Notes: generated by a model from the sequence alone, not told the origin. A DNA stretch of 64,000 nucleotides from Cardinalis cardinalis (GCA_014549065.1 JACDOX010000007.1:2478141-2542140), one strand, 5' to 3'; positions 19,171-33,737 are shown, counted from the stretch's first letter. Numbers and translations: made by a program.

Positions 19171-21363
19171 AATTCTGCTTTAAAGATTCATCCTTTTATT
19201 TTTACAAAGCAACTACTCTGCAAACAGAGCATTGTTCCAAACTGTAAATTCCTCCAAGTTTTATACTCACAAAGTAGGAATACAAAAAAAGCTACTTGCT
19301 TTAGAAATCTTAGCCATTATAAAGAGCTGTGACCATCCTGGTTGGAAGCAAAACCNGTTATGTTCAGTCCTTTCAAAAATAACTTTTTTTCTGAAATAAA
19401 TATATTTGTGTTGCAACCAGGAGACTCCATCTTCAGAGAGATGGAACAGATGTATTTGGTCACTTTTATATGCTAATTCCAACTCAGCACATGGCTGCTG
19501 AGAACTCTGATGACATTTGAGAGACCCATAAGATCTGAGTCGTAGTTTCCCGCACTGAAATTACTGAAGAAGATTTCTGGTTGTTGTTAACTCACTAGTG
19601 TATTTCTCTCAGCTTGTATTTGTATTAGTTTTTTTCACTTTTTCTCCATCAGAGCTCTTAATTTGTACTAATAATTAGACTAATAAACTGCTGAAATTTT
19701 TTTGTCATATATATATTTTTTGTGGATCTGTCTGTGGATCTGTCTGTAGAATTTCCTTTATTTGAAATGGGAAAGACTGGATTTCCTCATCCAAAGAACA
19801 CTTACAATCCGATCCCAACCTACAAAAATGGTACTTCATCTAAGGTGGGTGTAGAGAAATTCCAAAGTAGTCCATGGCTGTTGAAATGTTTTCTAGGATG
19901 CAGGAAGATTTACATCCATCTAAGGAGGTCACATCCCTTATCTGAGTTCCAGACACTTCAGTCTCAGTCTCAGCTCTCTGCTGCTGTAGGTTTCAGCTCT
20001 ACCACTTATGACAAAATTTCACACTGCTTTAGCTTTCTCAGGTCTGTGGAGACTTCTGTTCTTGCCTCATCTGAAACAGTCCTGAATAGAAATCTTTATC
20101 CTTTGAAAGCACTAGGAAAATTATAGCCAGTGCAGATCCCATCACTGTGCATGAGTATGGCATTAGGTTCTTCTCTTCCAAAATCTTTTATCAAAAGAAG
20201 GTTTTAGCTACTGTAACTGCAGCAGTAGCCTCACAAACCAGGGTGATGCATGCAATGGCAGTTCTCCACTACCTGTAAGCATTTGCATTATGAGGTATNA
20301 CTGATCCCATTCATCTCAGTGACTGCTAAATTGGATGTCTCTGAAAACACTTGTGACATGTCACTTCTTCAGTCCTCACCAAAGCAGGTAGGAAAGGAGG
20401 TGAAACATTATCTGTTAAATGTTTGCACAGTCCACTGCGAAGGAAAGCTCATTTGAGCTGGATAAGAGCATCTGGGAGCAACAGTNTTTGTCTCTCCTTA
20501 CAATCTCAAAGCCAGAATCCAGTTAATGTTTTAGATTCTTAAGGAAATACAGAGGGGAAGGCAATGAGGCAAAGCTGACATATTCGGTGTCAAAGATCTT
20601 GAGAGCCAGGCCCANGGGTCTGGGGAAAGTATGAGAAAGAGTATCTGGATAGTTATCTGTTTTACTTTTAACAGCTTCATTGGAAGAAGAACTGAACATC
20701 AATTTTCTATGCTGAGCTGAACCTTGGGCATATATCACTGTTTAGACATTCCCTGTTCTCCTAGGAAATACAGCAACAGGTGAGAGATGTTTATGCAAAG
20801 TTGTTGCACTCTTTTGAAGGATCTTTACATATGTTTGTATCATACCTCTGGGAAACCATCTACATCTCTCATCACATCTTATGATATAGCCAGAATTCTC
20901 AGGGTAGCAGACACAGGTAATCTGTCACTGTAAACCCTCACATAGCCTGATTCACACCTATCCCAAATACTGAACACCCAACATGTTTTATTGCATGTGA
21001 CTGCATAGAAAAATAGTGGTGCCTGAAGGCACAGAGAAAAAGAGATGACAGAGAAGCAGTCATTCCCATCACCTTGTATTCCTCCTTCCAGGGAAAACTT
21101 GAAANATTCAGTATAGAAGAAAATGCACTAAATTTCAGACATTTGCATTAGGAACTTTGAGGCAGACATAGCATTTCCAATTCTAATACTGNGGCCTTCA
21201 CAAGGGATTTCACATCTGAAGTTTTTTCATTGGATTGAACTGAATGACAGTAAATTTAAAATAAATGATGAGCCAGAACTCTGATACACCTTTGCCAAAT
21301 ACAAGAATAATATGTGCTGTAAAAATGAAATAGAATTCACATTGTAAATAATTCCTCTACATA

Positions 21364-21369
<6 letters not shown>

Positions 21370-21405
<36 letters not shown>
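21370..21405. repeat. (TA)n microsatellite
   Basis: About 16 uninterrupted TA units. Confidence 0.95.
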
Positions 21406-21406
<1 letters not shown>

Positions 21407-21947
21407 CACTATATGAATTATAGAGAAATTAATGTGCAGAGGGCCTGAACTGAAAGACTTAAGCCTACAAAGACTTAGTCTGTATTTCACTCGAGGCACA
21501 TGAGCAGCCCCACTGTGCTTTACTCTTTATGCACATAAACCTTTGTAGGCCTGGAGCCACAGCACAGGAGGAAAAAATACCAAAAGCATTTCATAGCATT
21601 TCTTTTCATGACTTTGTGCTTGTGATGCTCTTGAATCAGTGTCATTATTACTTTATTGTGTTTTGTCATTGTGGTGACACAAAGGATTTTAGTGCAGCTC
21701 TGTAGAGACTCCTCTGCCACAGACATGTGTTTCAGCATCAGTTCTGTTCTGTTTGAAGGCAGAAACAGATTCTGGAGGTGGGATTTGTAATGGCCACAAA
21801 GCATCTGCCATCTCTGTAACTGTCCCTTCTCAAGACCAAGGAAAATTCCTTGATATCTTTTACAGCTCTGATGTGTGCCAATGACAGATGTGTTTAAAGC
21901 TACTTCCCTTTTTAAGCTACAGTGTTTTATCTGTGTTGAACTTTCCA

Positions 21948-22235
21948 ATAAAAGGGGATAGGGGCAATGACTTTAAGATGAAAAAGGGCAGGTTTATGTT
22001 AGATATAATGAAGAAATTCTTGACCATGAGGGTGATGAGGCACTGGAACAGGCTGTCCAGCAAAGCTGTGAATGCCCCATCCCCGTGAAAATGTTCAAGG
22101 TCATGTTGGGCAGGGCTCTGAGTACACTGGTGTAGTGAAAGGTGTCCCTGTCTATGGCTGGGGGGCTGAAATTAGGCGGGNTTTAAAGTCTTTTTCAATC
22201 CAAGCTATTGTGTGATCCTGTGATTCTGTGATAAC
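21948..22235 (+). mobile_element. CR1 LINE 3' fragment
   Basis: Plus-sense CR1 end: the GGGGCAATGACTTTAA motif, the RT C-terminal coding region (AAGAAATTCTTGACC..., GAGGCACTGGAACAGGCTG, GCCCCATCCC), then the conserved tail and TGTGATCCTGTGATTCTGTGA, a variant of the CR1 terminal 8-mer repeat. It is 5' truncated and noncoding. Confidence 0.9.
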
Positions 22236-25200
22236 AATGAGCAGGACTTCTCATGGAAGAGAACAAATAACAATGTATCTAAGGGAGCGTCTCTCTTTTT
22301 TCTCTCATTGGCTTTCTTTTTTTTTATGTTTCCTAAGGTCTTTATGTCATTTTATAGTTTACAATATACATGAGTTAACATTAAATTTAAGGCTACACAA
22401 ACACCATCTCCAGGCCAGTTTTAAGCCCATGCTTATATTAAAATCTGCTTCACATCCACACAGTCTGGTTACTAGTACTTAAGGTCTTGGCTGCATACTG
22501 GTTGCTAGGCCTAGAAACACAATNGACAGAGCAAAGTCAGCTGGCTGTNCTGGGCACTGGAAGATGGAACTGCCAAACAGGTGAGTCACAGCTGGGAGTC
22601 AGGGATTTCACCTCTTAAAATCAATCTTGGGAAAGACAAGAACTCAAACTATATGCCCCAAAAAGCAATATATAAGTAATTGATTCACCTTAAACTGTTT
22701 GAAAACAAATTGAAACATCAGCATAAGCGAAGGTGATGTATGTCTGTCAATCTTTTTAAGGAAATAATTCTTGATCTGCCAGAAATTATGAACTCACTCA
22801 AATNATCACAATCCAGATGATGGCTTTGGGCTTAGTGTAATTTACTTAAGAAAAAACAGGAAATGCTATAAATACATGTTAACACTACTTCCCAGTGATA
22901 TTTGGGCTGAAGAATAACTCTTCTANTTCCTTCCCCTTATTTTTTTCCCACATATGAACTAGAATTATATGGAAATTAATGCAAATGAACATTGATTTTC
23001 AAATATGAAAATATTGTGTCAATTTTTGCATCATTTTCACTTGAAACACAATTGCTGCCNGTCATAACTCCTCTCCAGCTTTTTCATTCTGACAGTTTGC
23101 ATCATCCTGCTTTTATAGATTTTCCTATTATAATCAGGTGAATTACCTCAGAATTCCACAAATGTTCTTTACTAGTATGCCATGGCTTCTCACAGGGAAG
23201 AAAATGCAAGGTAAATTATGTTTTTATGCTCCTATTTTATAAAAGTAAGCAGAAAAATACACAGTTGAGTTCCANTTCAACCAGAAGCCTAACCAAAGAC
23301 TTTCTGACTCATGATGACAGCTTCAATCAATATTTTCGTAAGCAATCAACATAAAATGTAAACGGGATAACTGCAGTGTTGGTATGCAAGAAGCAGGCTT
23401 CCTCAAGAGAAGCAATAGGCTTGTATCAAAAGACATGCAAAGATGAAAAGGATATGGCCTAAGTTCAAATTTAGTTAATCAGTTCATCACATGCTGAACA
23501 CTGAGCAACTCAGTAGACTGAACAAAGCTCAAAAGCTGACTGAGTGGAGCTGGGCTGCCCACGCTTGACTTTCTTCAAGCAGTCTTTGACATAATTTGGA
23601 GTTCCTTGGGTTCCTTGGGACCTAGCTTATATTCACCTATCCATCCTTTTATCCATACTACACCTGGCACCACTACAACCCTTGAACTGTGAGGATTGAG
23701 TTGTCACTCTGCAACTGACCCTGTGTGAAACAGACCCTCCTTCCCATGTGTGCTCAAACACAANGTTCTTGAGTAAAAGCAAGATGTTCTCTAAACTCTT
23801 TTTACTGCATCTTTCTACAAATATCACAAGAATACTAGGAAAAATATAGTTCGCTCATGTTGCAGAGTTAGCCTTGGTGTTTGAAGTAAAAAAATATTTG
23901 CATAGAATTTTGTAGTTTGTGCAGAGTTTCTAGGAGTGCACTGGTTTTCAGCATTTTTATGGTTCTTTTATAGTAAAAAAGGATGTCAAATACAATGAGA
24001 AATTAGAAATAGTTGAAAAAACCCTGGAAGATTTCTTGAATTTTATTTTCATTGATTCATCTGTTACACTCTTAAAATGTTACTGTTTCTCATCCCATTT
24101 ATAATGCACTATATATATAAGCCAAGTGGAGTGTTGCTACATCTGCCTTAAAAGCAGCCCGTGACACAGGATAAAATTCATTTTCATCATGCCCTGAGTG
24201 TGGATACAGCTAATGGTCCACGCAGCTAATAGATTAGACCCTCTTTTGGGAGATCCATGTGCCTATACAGAAAATAAAGTCATTAGGCAAATAATTATGA
24301 CAGGTTTGCAACCACGGGAAACTTCATGACAAACTCCAGTGGTGTATTATGGAGGCTTAACTACCTAAACAGTGAGATTAAATTCCATAGCAGCATACTG
24401 ATATTTGTGTTTGAGTTTTAAGATATTGAAGATCAAGTTCTGCGCAGAAAACCACGTTAGGCTTTTTAAACAAATTATTGCAAGTGATAACATTTACCTT
24501 CAGATCCTTCGAAAGTTAAAGTTTCTTTCAAATTTTTCAGTACCTTTCAAGTGGACAGAACATGAAAATCTCACTCTTTCAGATTTTCAAGTAATTTAGA
24601 ATCCAGAATAGACTGAATGTTGAAGGGAAGAGGCTGTGTTGAAAAAGCCCAACAAACAGAAAAACACAGCAAATATGTTTGGGTCATGCAGAAGCCTAGA
24701 AATAGAGTATTCTGAAAGCTGGTTATGCACTGAATCATCACTCCTTCTGTAGTTCACATTTTTTTGTTGTCAGAAAGAGTGTTGACTCATAAGGGTACAG
24801 ACAATTTATACAAATGTTAAACACACCTTTTTATACTATCATTTGAAATTTTCACTTGGAATGAAACAGAATTTCAGAAGTTTTTAGAGCTTTCTATGCC
24901 ATTAAAATAAAGTTTCCAAACAGGGCATGCACCAATAAGCCTTTTCTAGATCAAAACCTGCTTAACTTACCCTTCTCTTTCAGAAAATTTGTCAAATTTA
25001 CTGAAGACAGAAGCATATTTAGGCACTTAGCCACTAAATTTAGGCCACTTAAGCTGTGGATTGCACTGAAATCTCTAGTCATCCTTCGGAGCTGGCCAGT
25101 TTCACATACATGATGAAATAGCCCCTGGAACACATGGAAAAATTAATTGAATTATTCATACCTAAATTCAAGCCCTGCTTAGGCATCCCTCACTATAATT

Positions 25201-25594
25201 ATAGCAATCAAAAAAATGAAACACTCCAGTGGTTTGGAATGGAAGAATTTTTTTTCTTTCTAATCCATAGAAACTTCACCCAGTTACCAGACATTGTTAC
25301 ATATCTAATAATTAATTTTAAGAATTGTGATGGGTGTCTAAAACTTAAAGCTAATCAAGGTGCAAGCTCTAATTTCTAATATGTAAATCTCCCATCGGTC
25401 CATTGTGGTTCTCTTTAGGATTTCTTTTACAAGAGACTCGTTACAAGTGACACAGAGTTTTTCTTGCTTCAGAGCACATAACCTTAGTATTGTCATTCTC
25501 TCAAGACCTAATGGACATTTCAGAGAAATGGATAACCGGATATTTCAAAAGACTGATTATGAAGTTTCAACCAATTCTGAGGTTAATTGTTATC
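22236..25594. other. Intergenic, no gene seen
   Basis: AT-rich sequence with no recognisable gene, RNA or transposon; only short random frames. Confidence 0.55.
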
Positions 25595-25596
25595 TT

Positions 25597-25660
25597 GGGG
25601 TTTGGACCAGATGACTACAAAGGTCCCTTCCAACCCGAACGATTCTATGATTCTATGATC
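25597..25660 (+). mobile_element. CR1 LINE 3' terminus (short)
   Basis: Contains GACCAGATGACTAC...GGTCCCTTCCAACCC and ends with the ATTCTATGATTCTATGAT tail, the standard CR1 3' end. Only about 60 bases are retained, so it is an extremely 5'-truncated copy. Confidence 0.9.
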
Positions 25661-28600
25661 TTCAAATCCAGAGCTGACTCATGTACAAAGGAATCATTAC
25701 TACTTCTTGGTCTCCAGTTAGATTATCTCAAGTAGTTTTTAGGCTGAAGTCAGCCATCTTAAAATAGCTTTCTGCATCTCTTTCCTATGTAAAGAAGATA
25801 TCTTTTTCTTCTGCAGAACCCATTTTCCTAAAAACACATTTCAGACGAAGCAGAAAAAATATGCTCCCTTTTTCAGAGGAAATGTTTACAATAGAGGGCT
25901 ATTCCATAGTATTAACTACTCAAATGCATTTCTGCAGATGAAATGAGTTAGAGATAAAAGAAAATTTTCTCTTAAAATTAGATACTTTACATGAATAACC
26001 ACATTGCAGAGAACNACCTTTTTTCATTCTGTAATATAATTTCATATGTGCATACACNGTAAGTAGCTGGAATATCTGGGGTTCTTGAAAACCAAAAGTG
26101 AAAGAAAGAGAAAGCAAAATGAAGCATTATGATGATAACTTGCTGCAATTTGGGACAAAAGTGATGTTGTGGTAACTAAATAAGATACAGATAAAAAACT
26201 ATTTGCTTGCAGATATATGCAGAGTTTTGCAGTACTTAATACCATGAATTTTGTCAGTATTTGGTTTTGGTTAGTCTGTACTTCTTGCATAGATATGAGA
26301 AGATGGTAGTCATGCAAGAATGAATGTATCTGCTGTTAAAAATTCTCTCAGCTTTTGTAAGGAGAATAGAAAGGTAATGTAATTTTAAATAGAGCAGGAA
26401 AAGACAATTTTTTTCCAAATTCTAGGTAAGCTGTGTTTCCTTGCATTGTATGTATTTACACTTTTTCTTTGTAAAAGATACATGCTCTCCTCCATGTATT
26501 CTCCTTGGTATCAAGAGATGTGCCTTCTGAACAAAAAGAGCTAGTAATCCTAAATTAAGAGGTGAATTAAATGCTTTTGAAAGTACCAGCTGACAGCCTA
26601 AGAGCTGGAAAGACTAAGCTCCATTTTTCTTCATATAATTTTACCAAGATTCAAGCACCACCAGCATTTCCTGCAAACATCTTACAGTGAAGTCATTAGC
26701 CTGGCTTGAAGAGGTACCAGCTCCAAGAGTCTAACCCGGTTACTAATGTCTGAATTTGAACATGCTGGTCTCAAACAAATGAGGAATTAGGTCACTGAAA
26801 TTAATCAAGTTAAATAATGGAGATGGAGACGGAGATGGAGATGGAGATGGAAATGGAAATAAAGTAGAACTTAAATGCACAAAATCCTGTTGCATATTCA
26901 TTAAGGGTGTCTCACCAGCTGCAAAACCAACACATCACAACCTGCATCAGTGACAGGAATATTGAAAGTATGTCCAGTCAAACTCAAAATTCTTGTGTGG
27001 TGCAGCTTGAGTGAGACTTTGGAGGGCACCATCACTGGCGGGTTAATGTCATTTGGTGGCTTAGCTGAGCTTGGTCTGGCTGTGGCTACACACCCTCTGT
27101 ATGTTCCTCAAGAGGGAATCTTGGGGATTAGCTCATGTTGAGACCTACACAACAGGTTGAGAATGTAACTTGAGCATGAGTATGAGTAAAATCTGCAAAA
27201 ACATTGATTGTAGACAAAACTGTAGTCAGTCTGATGTAGACTGTGATATATTCTTCTTCCAGTTTCTGTAGCACTTCTATCTCTGACACTTAATTTTGTT
27301 TCTAAAAATCTCTCCACTCCAACTAAGTACATAACACCATATGGTTTCAATTCTACTATGTGAGGACAGTACAAAGGAAATGTCATGAAAATAGTTATGT
27401 TATTCTCTAAATGGATGCTTAAATCCTTTTGTTACTTAAAAGACAGCAACTCCCCATCTTACAGGGTTTTACTGTGTAAATTTCAAATTCTAGAGATAAT
27501 ATTTACTTGTGAATAGACAGAAATAGTTGCATTTCTCTGAAACTGAGATCTCTAATTTCTACCAGTTTATCTGTTTTAAGATAAGATCATCAGGAGCTTA
27601 AATATTTTGTTTTGAAATGCATTGTTACTTAAATAGTGTATAAAAAGTTACTATAAAGTCCTACAAAATTGACTATATTTACAATGGAAACTCTTGACCT
27701 ATTGATGACATAATCAAGGAGAATTGACTTCTAATTCTTCAAAGAATATACTTTGTCTTTGGATTTGTGGATGGAGAGCTTTACCGTGATTTTGAAGATA
27801 TTTGTCATTGTCCAAATTCTCTAATAGAAGAATATAGAAAAGGTATTCTGACTGAGATTAACATTATTGTGTCCTTAACTTTTCTCTACTCAGGTTTGCT
27901 TTTCTTTCATTTATAATTTAATTACAACACTTAAAAATTGCAATTTTGTGATTGATTTTTAATTTAAATATTCTTTGTACAGCAAATACACTTGTAAAAC
28001 CAGAAATCTCAAGAGGCTTTCAAAGAAGAGACAATGAGAATTTGTCTACTATTTAGGTAGGCTCTAGGTTTGTATGAGTTAGTTATTTCTAGTATAAATT
28101 TATGCAGTATTCAGTAATTGAAAACATCCCTTCCTTTTCTTGGCCTTATCCTTTGAAGCTAACTGAAGTGTAATTTGTACATTAAGGAAGCTATTTTGTG
28201 GGAGGAAATCATTAGACTCCAGATATGTAGGAATGCAGGGACAGCAGGTCTGTTTTAACAAATATATTTGACTTTTCTGGGGATAATAAAGGGAGAATGG
28301 GAGGTAGTTTGCATTATTTCTTTAGACTTCTAAAGCACATTTTACATGGCATGACAGATAAAAGCAATTTTGAAAATAAATTCTGTGTGGGTTATAGAAG
28401 GAATAAAAAAATTGGAATGTGGCTAGAGGAAAAAAAGCAAAGATCTATGATTTAAGCAGTAAACCTGGGCTAAAAGATAGTCATTTGTTCGGTTCATTAC
28501 ACGATATTTGTTAATGTTTGTTGTGCAGCTCCTGACCTTTCTAGCAGTAAACTATAGATGTGTTTAAATTATATTAATTGGTTTTTAATTCCCACAAAAA

Positions 28601-29342
28601 TTACGTAATTATACATTAGTAACCTATTTCTAGATCCTGGTGAACCTGGGTAATCAAATTCAACACAAGCTAATTAGGTATTGAATGTCAATTTATTTGA
28701 TCTCCTTTACAAATTCTTATTTTAATGCATTTCTATAATATTGATGGAGAAAAAAAAATCATAATATTTTACCTTCTAACTGCTCATCTTTATCTGCTTG
28801 TGTTAAAATTGCATTAAAAATTTTGTAATAAAAATTTTTAAATCTTTTCTGGCTGCTAGCCATTGTTTCAGCTGTGCAATCAACTCGTATTATATTAGTG
28901 TTGAACAAATTAGTGTATACCAATCACATTTCACATGTCCATAAAGAAATGTACCTTTCTGTAAATAAGAAGGAGGCTGGAAGAGAAGCTGCAGAAAAAT
29001 TCCTTTTGTTTAATAAAATCCTACTTCATCAGAGGTCTTCCATTTTTTCCTTAAGCATACTCACAGTCTACTTAAACATATTCCTAATTTTGCTATTTTG
29101 ACAAATTGGTTCTAGGCTGCCCTCTTTTGAAGGAAGACTATGTCTGGCTCTTTACTAATTTAGAACATATAGCATTTCAGCTCCAAAATAAACACACTGT
29201 GGGAACAGAGGGTGGAAGAATGAAAATGAGGTTCTATTGGATGTTGCTTCTTTGTGCTAACAGTGCATCTCCAGCTATGTAAATGATAACAGTTCCAAGG
29301 GGAAATGTAGTCAAGGGTTCAAGCCAGGTGCTTTCCTCCTTA
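25661..29342. other. Intergenic, no gene seen
   Basis: AT-rich; contains a GGAGAT hexanucleotide repeat (26819-26860). No other feature is supported. Confidence 0.55.
26819..26860. repeat. (GGAGAT)n hexanucleotide repeat
   Basis: Seven 6-bp units, with GGAGAC and GGAAAT variants. Confidence 0.95.
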
Positions 29343-29410
29343 GTCATATAATCATAGACCTTCTTGAGTAGGAAGGGACCTATAAGGGTCATTGTGTCTC
29401 TTTCCTGTTT
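29343..29410 (-). mobile_element. CR1 LINE 3' terminus (short, minus sense)
   Basis: Begins with TCATATAATCATAGA and continues into GTAGGAAGGGACCTATAAGGGTCAT, the reverse complement of a CR1 3' end. Confidence 0.75.
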
Positions 29411-30144
29411 ATTACATATTATTATTATAAGTGTGGCATTTCAAATATCTTTTGCCAGCAGTATGATTCGAAGACATTAGGAATTATTTGGGAAAAAATG
29501 TTATTTAAAAGAAAAGTGTATTTATTAAGAGACCATTATGTCAGATTTACACTATTCCCTGAGAAATAAGTTCTTATGACAGAGAGTCCAAGGACACTGA
29601 GTAAACATAAAGGACTGTAACTCAACATGACTTTTTTGCCTTTTTCATTACCAAGTCTGGAGGACTTGGCACAATGTAGCTCTACAACAGGAACATCAGA
29701 TTTTAGATCTATTAACAACAAGTAAATTATTTATCAACTTACAGGATATCAGGAGTTATTTGGCAGTTGGCAGGCATCAGTGAGCCAAAGATTAATAGAA
29801 CACCACTATTGTATAAAATATCTTCTGAGCCATCTATTTCAAAACAAAATTTTTAATAGATGCTCTTATTAAGAACATCAAATACCCTTAAGCTGCTTTT
29901 CTCACTTGCTATTGCTCTGTCTATAGGCATAATACTATGTTTTATAGTGACTGAAAGGAGAAACTGAATACATTGCCAGTTATTTCTGAAAACAACATTT
30001 ATGTACAGCTACTTAACAGAGGAAAGTATTTGCATTGTATGCTAAAATCAGCAGCAAAACTTGGGCACATTCTGGAACAATTTTTTGGTCTTGTTACAAT
30101 GGGAGAAAAAGTGGTAATAATAGAAAGACACAGCTAAAGATAGC
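29411..30144. other. Intergenic, no gene seen
   Basis: AT-rich with no recognisable feature. Confidence 0.5.
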
Positions 30145-30793
30145 AAGAGCCCATTTCTTCAAAGTGATCTCATTGGGAAGCACAACCTGGGCTACACCAA
30201 AAACAGAGTGGCCAGCTGAACAAGGGAGGTGATTCTGCTTAGCCCTAGCAGTATCTACCACCAGAAGAATAACCATGTCCAGCTCTAGACACCATTTTCT
30301 TTGCTGTCTTCAGCACAAGAAGGACATGGAACTGTTGGAGCAAGTTCAGAGTAGGCCATAGAAATGACCAACATGCGGGAGCACCTGTTCTACAAAGACA
30401 AACTGAGATAACTTTGGGTTGTTCAGTCTCGAGAAGAGAAGGTCATGGGGAGGCCTCCTTGTGGTCTTCCAGTACTTAAAGAAGGCTCATAAAAAGAGAA
30501 GGAGCAACTTTGTACATGGGCAGAGAGTGACAGGACAAGAGAGTATTACTTTTAACTAAAAGAAGGTAGGTTTAGATTATATATAAGAATAAATTCTTTG
30601 CTGTGAAGGTGGGCAGGCGCTGGAACAAGTTGCCCAGAGAATATGTGGATCCTCCATCCCTGGAAACACTCAAATTCAGATTGGATGGGGACTGAGCATC
30701 CTGAGCTAGTGTTTGGCATCCCTGCTCATATGAGGGAATGGAACTAAATGAACTTCAAGTCCTTTCCAATGCTGGCCATTCTATGACTCTCAC
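30145..30793 (+). mobile_element. CR1 LINE 3' fragment
   Basis: Covers the end of the reverse-transcriptase ORF and the 3' UTR of CR1. Landmarks in order: GGGAGGTGATTCTGC, TGTCCAGCTCTAG, CACAAGAAGGACATGGA, the GAGCACCTG motif, GGTTTAGATTA, CAGGCGCTGGAACAAGTTGCC, CCATCCCTGGAAACACTCAA and the terminal CCATTCTATGACTCT. Multiple stops and indels; not functional. Confidence 0.92.
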
Positions 30794-33190
30794 TGGCAGT
30801 TCCAATCTCATCCCAGAGGAGTGGCTTGTTTCCCAAAGGGCTTGTTCCAGGCAAAATTTAGCAGATAGACAATTTTCTTGTGCTAAAAGATTTTCCTATT
30901 CTTATACTCTCCACTTTTACTCCATATCATGCAACTGTGAACAAAATAGCATTTTGTTGCCATCTCTAGTTGCAGCTGCTTTTCCTCTGTNAAATAACTG
31001 AAAACACTGAAGCTTTTGCAGCTTCTGCTGCTTTCTGAAGTGCCTTGAACTTTCTAAGCTACCTGTCATTTCAGTATCTCTGATACTCCTTGAATTTTAT
31101 CTTGTCATACTGGATCAAGAGCTTAGGAAAAACCAACAAACCTTAGGCATTTTCCTTTTCAGATATGTTGCAATGGAAAATAAAGGCTTCAGCGAAAGGC
31201 AATTTATCCCAAAATAGAAGCTTTCAAAAATTCCCCTGTAAACTTCAAAATAGTTTGAAGATCTCCCTACCTAGGATCCCAGGAGATGCCAGGTGAGCGG
31301 GACAGAGGATGATAAGTAGGCCATTCTATTTAGGTGAACTAACAGTTATGTTAAGTTAGAAACGCTTGGTAGTGTGTTTTCTGTTGCTTAAAATACTTGT
31401 ATATTTACATTTTCCAGTGAAAATACTAAGAGGAGTAATCACCTGTGAATAACAAGTTCTGAGTGAGAAGTTAATATCTTGAACTACCATTGAATTTAGA
31501 AAAAAATATCACAGAAATTGTTAATATAATTTTCCCAATTAAAATTACAGTTGTGAATAAATAATATTTTTTCACAGGAAATTGTCACTTATAGCAAAAT
31601 AAAATTTGGAAATGCCAAAATTCTTTAAATTGACTTTTAAAAAATAAACGCAAGAATGATGATTCAGGATAAAATTTTATATTAAAAATAAATAATAATG
31701 TCCCTACTAAAACTTTTTGAACAAGTAATGAACAGTTATTAAAAATGGTGATAAACAATTACATATCTTATTAGCAATACTTTAAAGGTTAAAACAGACA
31801 ACAAAATCTGGACACCATTTTCTGGACACCATAACTAAAAACTCCAAACAAAATCCACTGCACTCAAAAAAAAACCAAAGAACAAATAAACAAAAATATC
31901 CCCAGGAAACTCAAATCCAACNCCTAACCTTAAAAAAAAGGAGGAAAAACAACCCTGCCAATATCTGCATATAATGAGCAAGGGATACTCAAATGTTATA
32001 GGATACATTAATAAAAAGGGTAAACCCTGAGAACTTGGGAGCATGGAAGATAGATAAGGTTAATTAACCCTACAGTGATGGCCACTCCTACCAGATGATG
32101 AACACCAATTACATGGNGTTATTGACCTCACAATATGCAATTTTTTTAACTAAAAAGAGAGCTAGCAAATAACTAGTCCTCAGGGACGTATAAAACCAGT
32201 TTGAGAAGTACTTACTGACCTTCAATTCTCATTAAAAAATCCAGTGATTTTGATAACATTTTTCATTTTATACATTCACGCCAGCAGTTCACCAAGCAGT
32301 TTCTGTCACCCATCCCAACACATGAAAATCTTGATATTTGTGGGGTAAGCTGAGTGATCTTTTCAAGTGGAATAAGTATTTTGATAATTTTCAGAGCAGG
32401 ACTATTACACCAAAAAATGCTGTGCTAAAGGGAAAATGGTGAGAACCAGTTAATCTGAGTTCACTTACATGATAAGTTCAGCTAAATATTTATGTTAATA
32501 TGCTGGGAAAATAAGAAGGAACTAACTCAATGACAAGGGTTAAGCTAATTTCTATGTAGAAACATAGTTGTTTTTAGAGTCATCCACCCCCTTTCTAAAA
32601 TTCTGTTTATATATAAAAACCAGCAATATTTCTGATCATGGACAAATCACTTTTTTTTCTTTCATTCCAACCTTTTTTCCTCCACATTTCATGGTAATCA
32701 GCTAACTAGTTTTACAATACATAAAATCTAGAGTTTTAGAGTCTANACAGACACACCACCACTTCAGGGTATGAAACAGTTCATAAATGTTTGAAAAAGT
32801 GTTCCTGCCCCATTGGTTTTCAGACTATATGACTGCTCCAGACACAAAACCACTGTCCACTTCTTATGACCCTAGAGTACATGACTGCTAAGAGGCTGAG
32901 CACACATGGAAACATATAACCTTAGCTGGGCAAAGTTATTTCTAAGCTCTATTTGCATAAAAAAATTTGTCTTAGTTTTGGGAGTTAGGATTTTTTTTTT
33001 TAATCTCAAAGTATGCACATATAGCAGGTATGTTATGAATTAGTATTTTAAAAAAAACAAAACAGCCCTTGAAGCAGGCATCTGAGAATCTGACACATAA
33101 ATGAAAGAATAAAGTTATTTCTGCTTTTTTTGTGTAAGCAAATGATATTACATAAAATCCTACTTTTTATGTTCTTTTTATGTTGTTTTT

Positions 33191-33228
<38 letters not shown>

Positions 33229-33735
33229 TTTTCTGTACCCACTATTATCATAAACAGTCCCTTGTGTTATGGTAATAAGAAGAGGTAAGAAGGAAAAAGC
33301 CATCGTTCCATAGGAAGAAATGCATGTACTTAGGTAGGCATGACACAGAGTTATTTTCAACACTTTACACTCATTAGATCTGATTTATTGTCCCTCTACA
33401 TACCACAGAAGACTCGGAAGCTAGAATAACACTTGTAAAACAGACATACTCGTAAAGGAAATGTACATATGTATATAAATCCTTATCCAAGTACCTACAT
33501 CAGATTTAACTTATCAGTGGTTGTGGCTTGATTTCCCAGTAGATGTTGGATGACATTCCACATATTCCTAGAAAGGATAATCCAGAATAGATTCATTTGA
33601 AAGAAATAGAGTTCATGGTCTTCCAAACCGCTCTACTCCTAGAACCAAAACATTTCAAAAAGTACAGCTTTCAAACAGCCAAAGCACAGCTCGTCCAGCT
33701 AAAATGGTAACGTAGATGAACCTAGCTGATGTAAG
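30794..33735. other. Intergenic, no gene seen
   Basis: AT-rich; holds a 31-base poly(T) run at 33196-33226. No gene or recognisable transposon. Confidence 0.55.
33196..33226. repeat. Poly(T) run of 31
   Basis: Uninterrupted T on the plus strand. Confidence 0.95.
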
Positions 33736-33737
33736 AC

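Larger units (their letters stand above)
14901..21945. other. Upstream flank of CBLN2, no gene seen
   Basis: AT-rich, with no recognisable exon or CR1/LTR fragment. It holds the microsatellites at 18403-18467, 18494-18557, 19132-19170 and 21370-21405, and a 12-bp tandem duplication at 19721-19744. Long-range regulatory elements of CBLN2 could lie here, but sequence alone does not show them. Confidence 0.6.
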
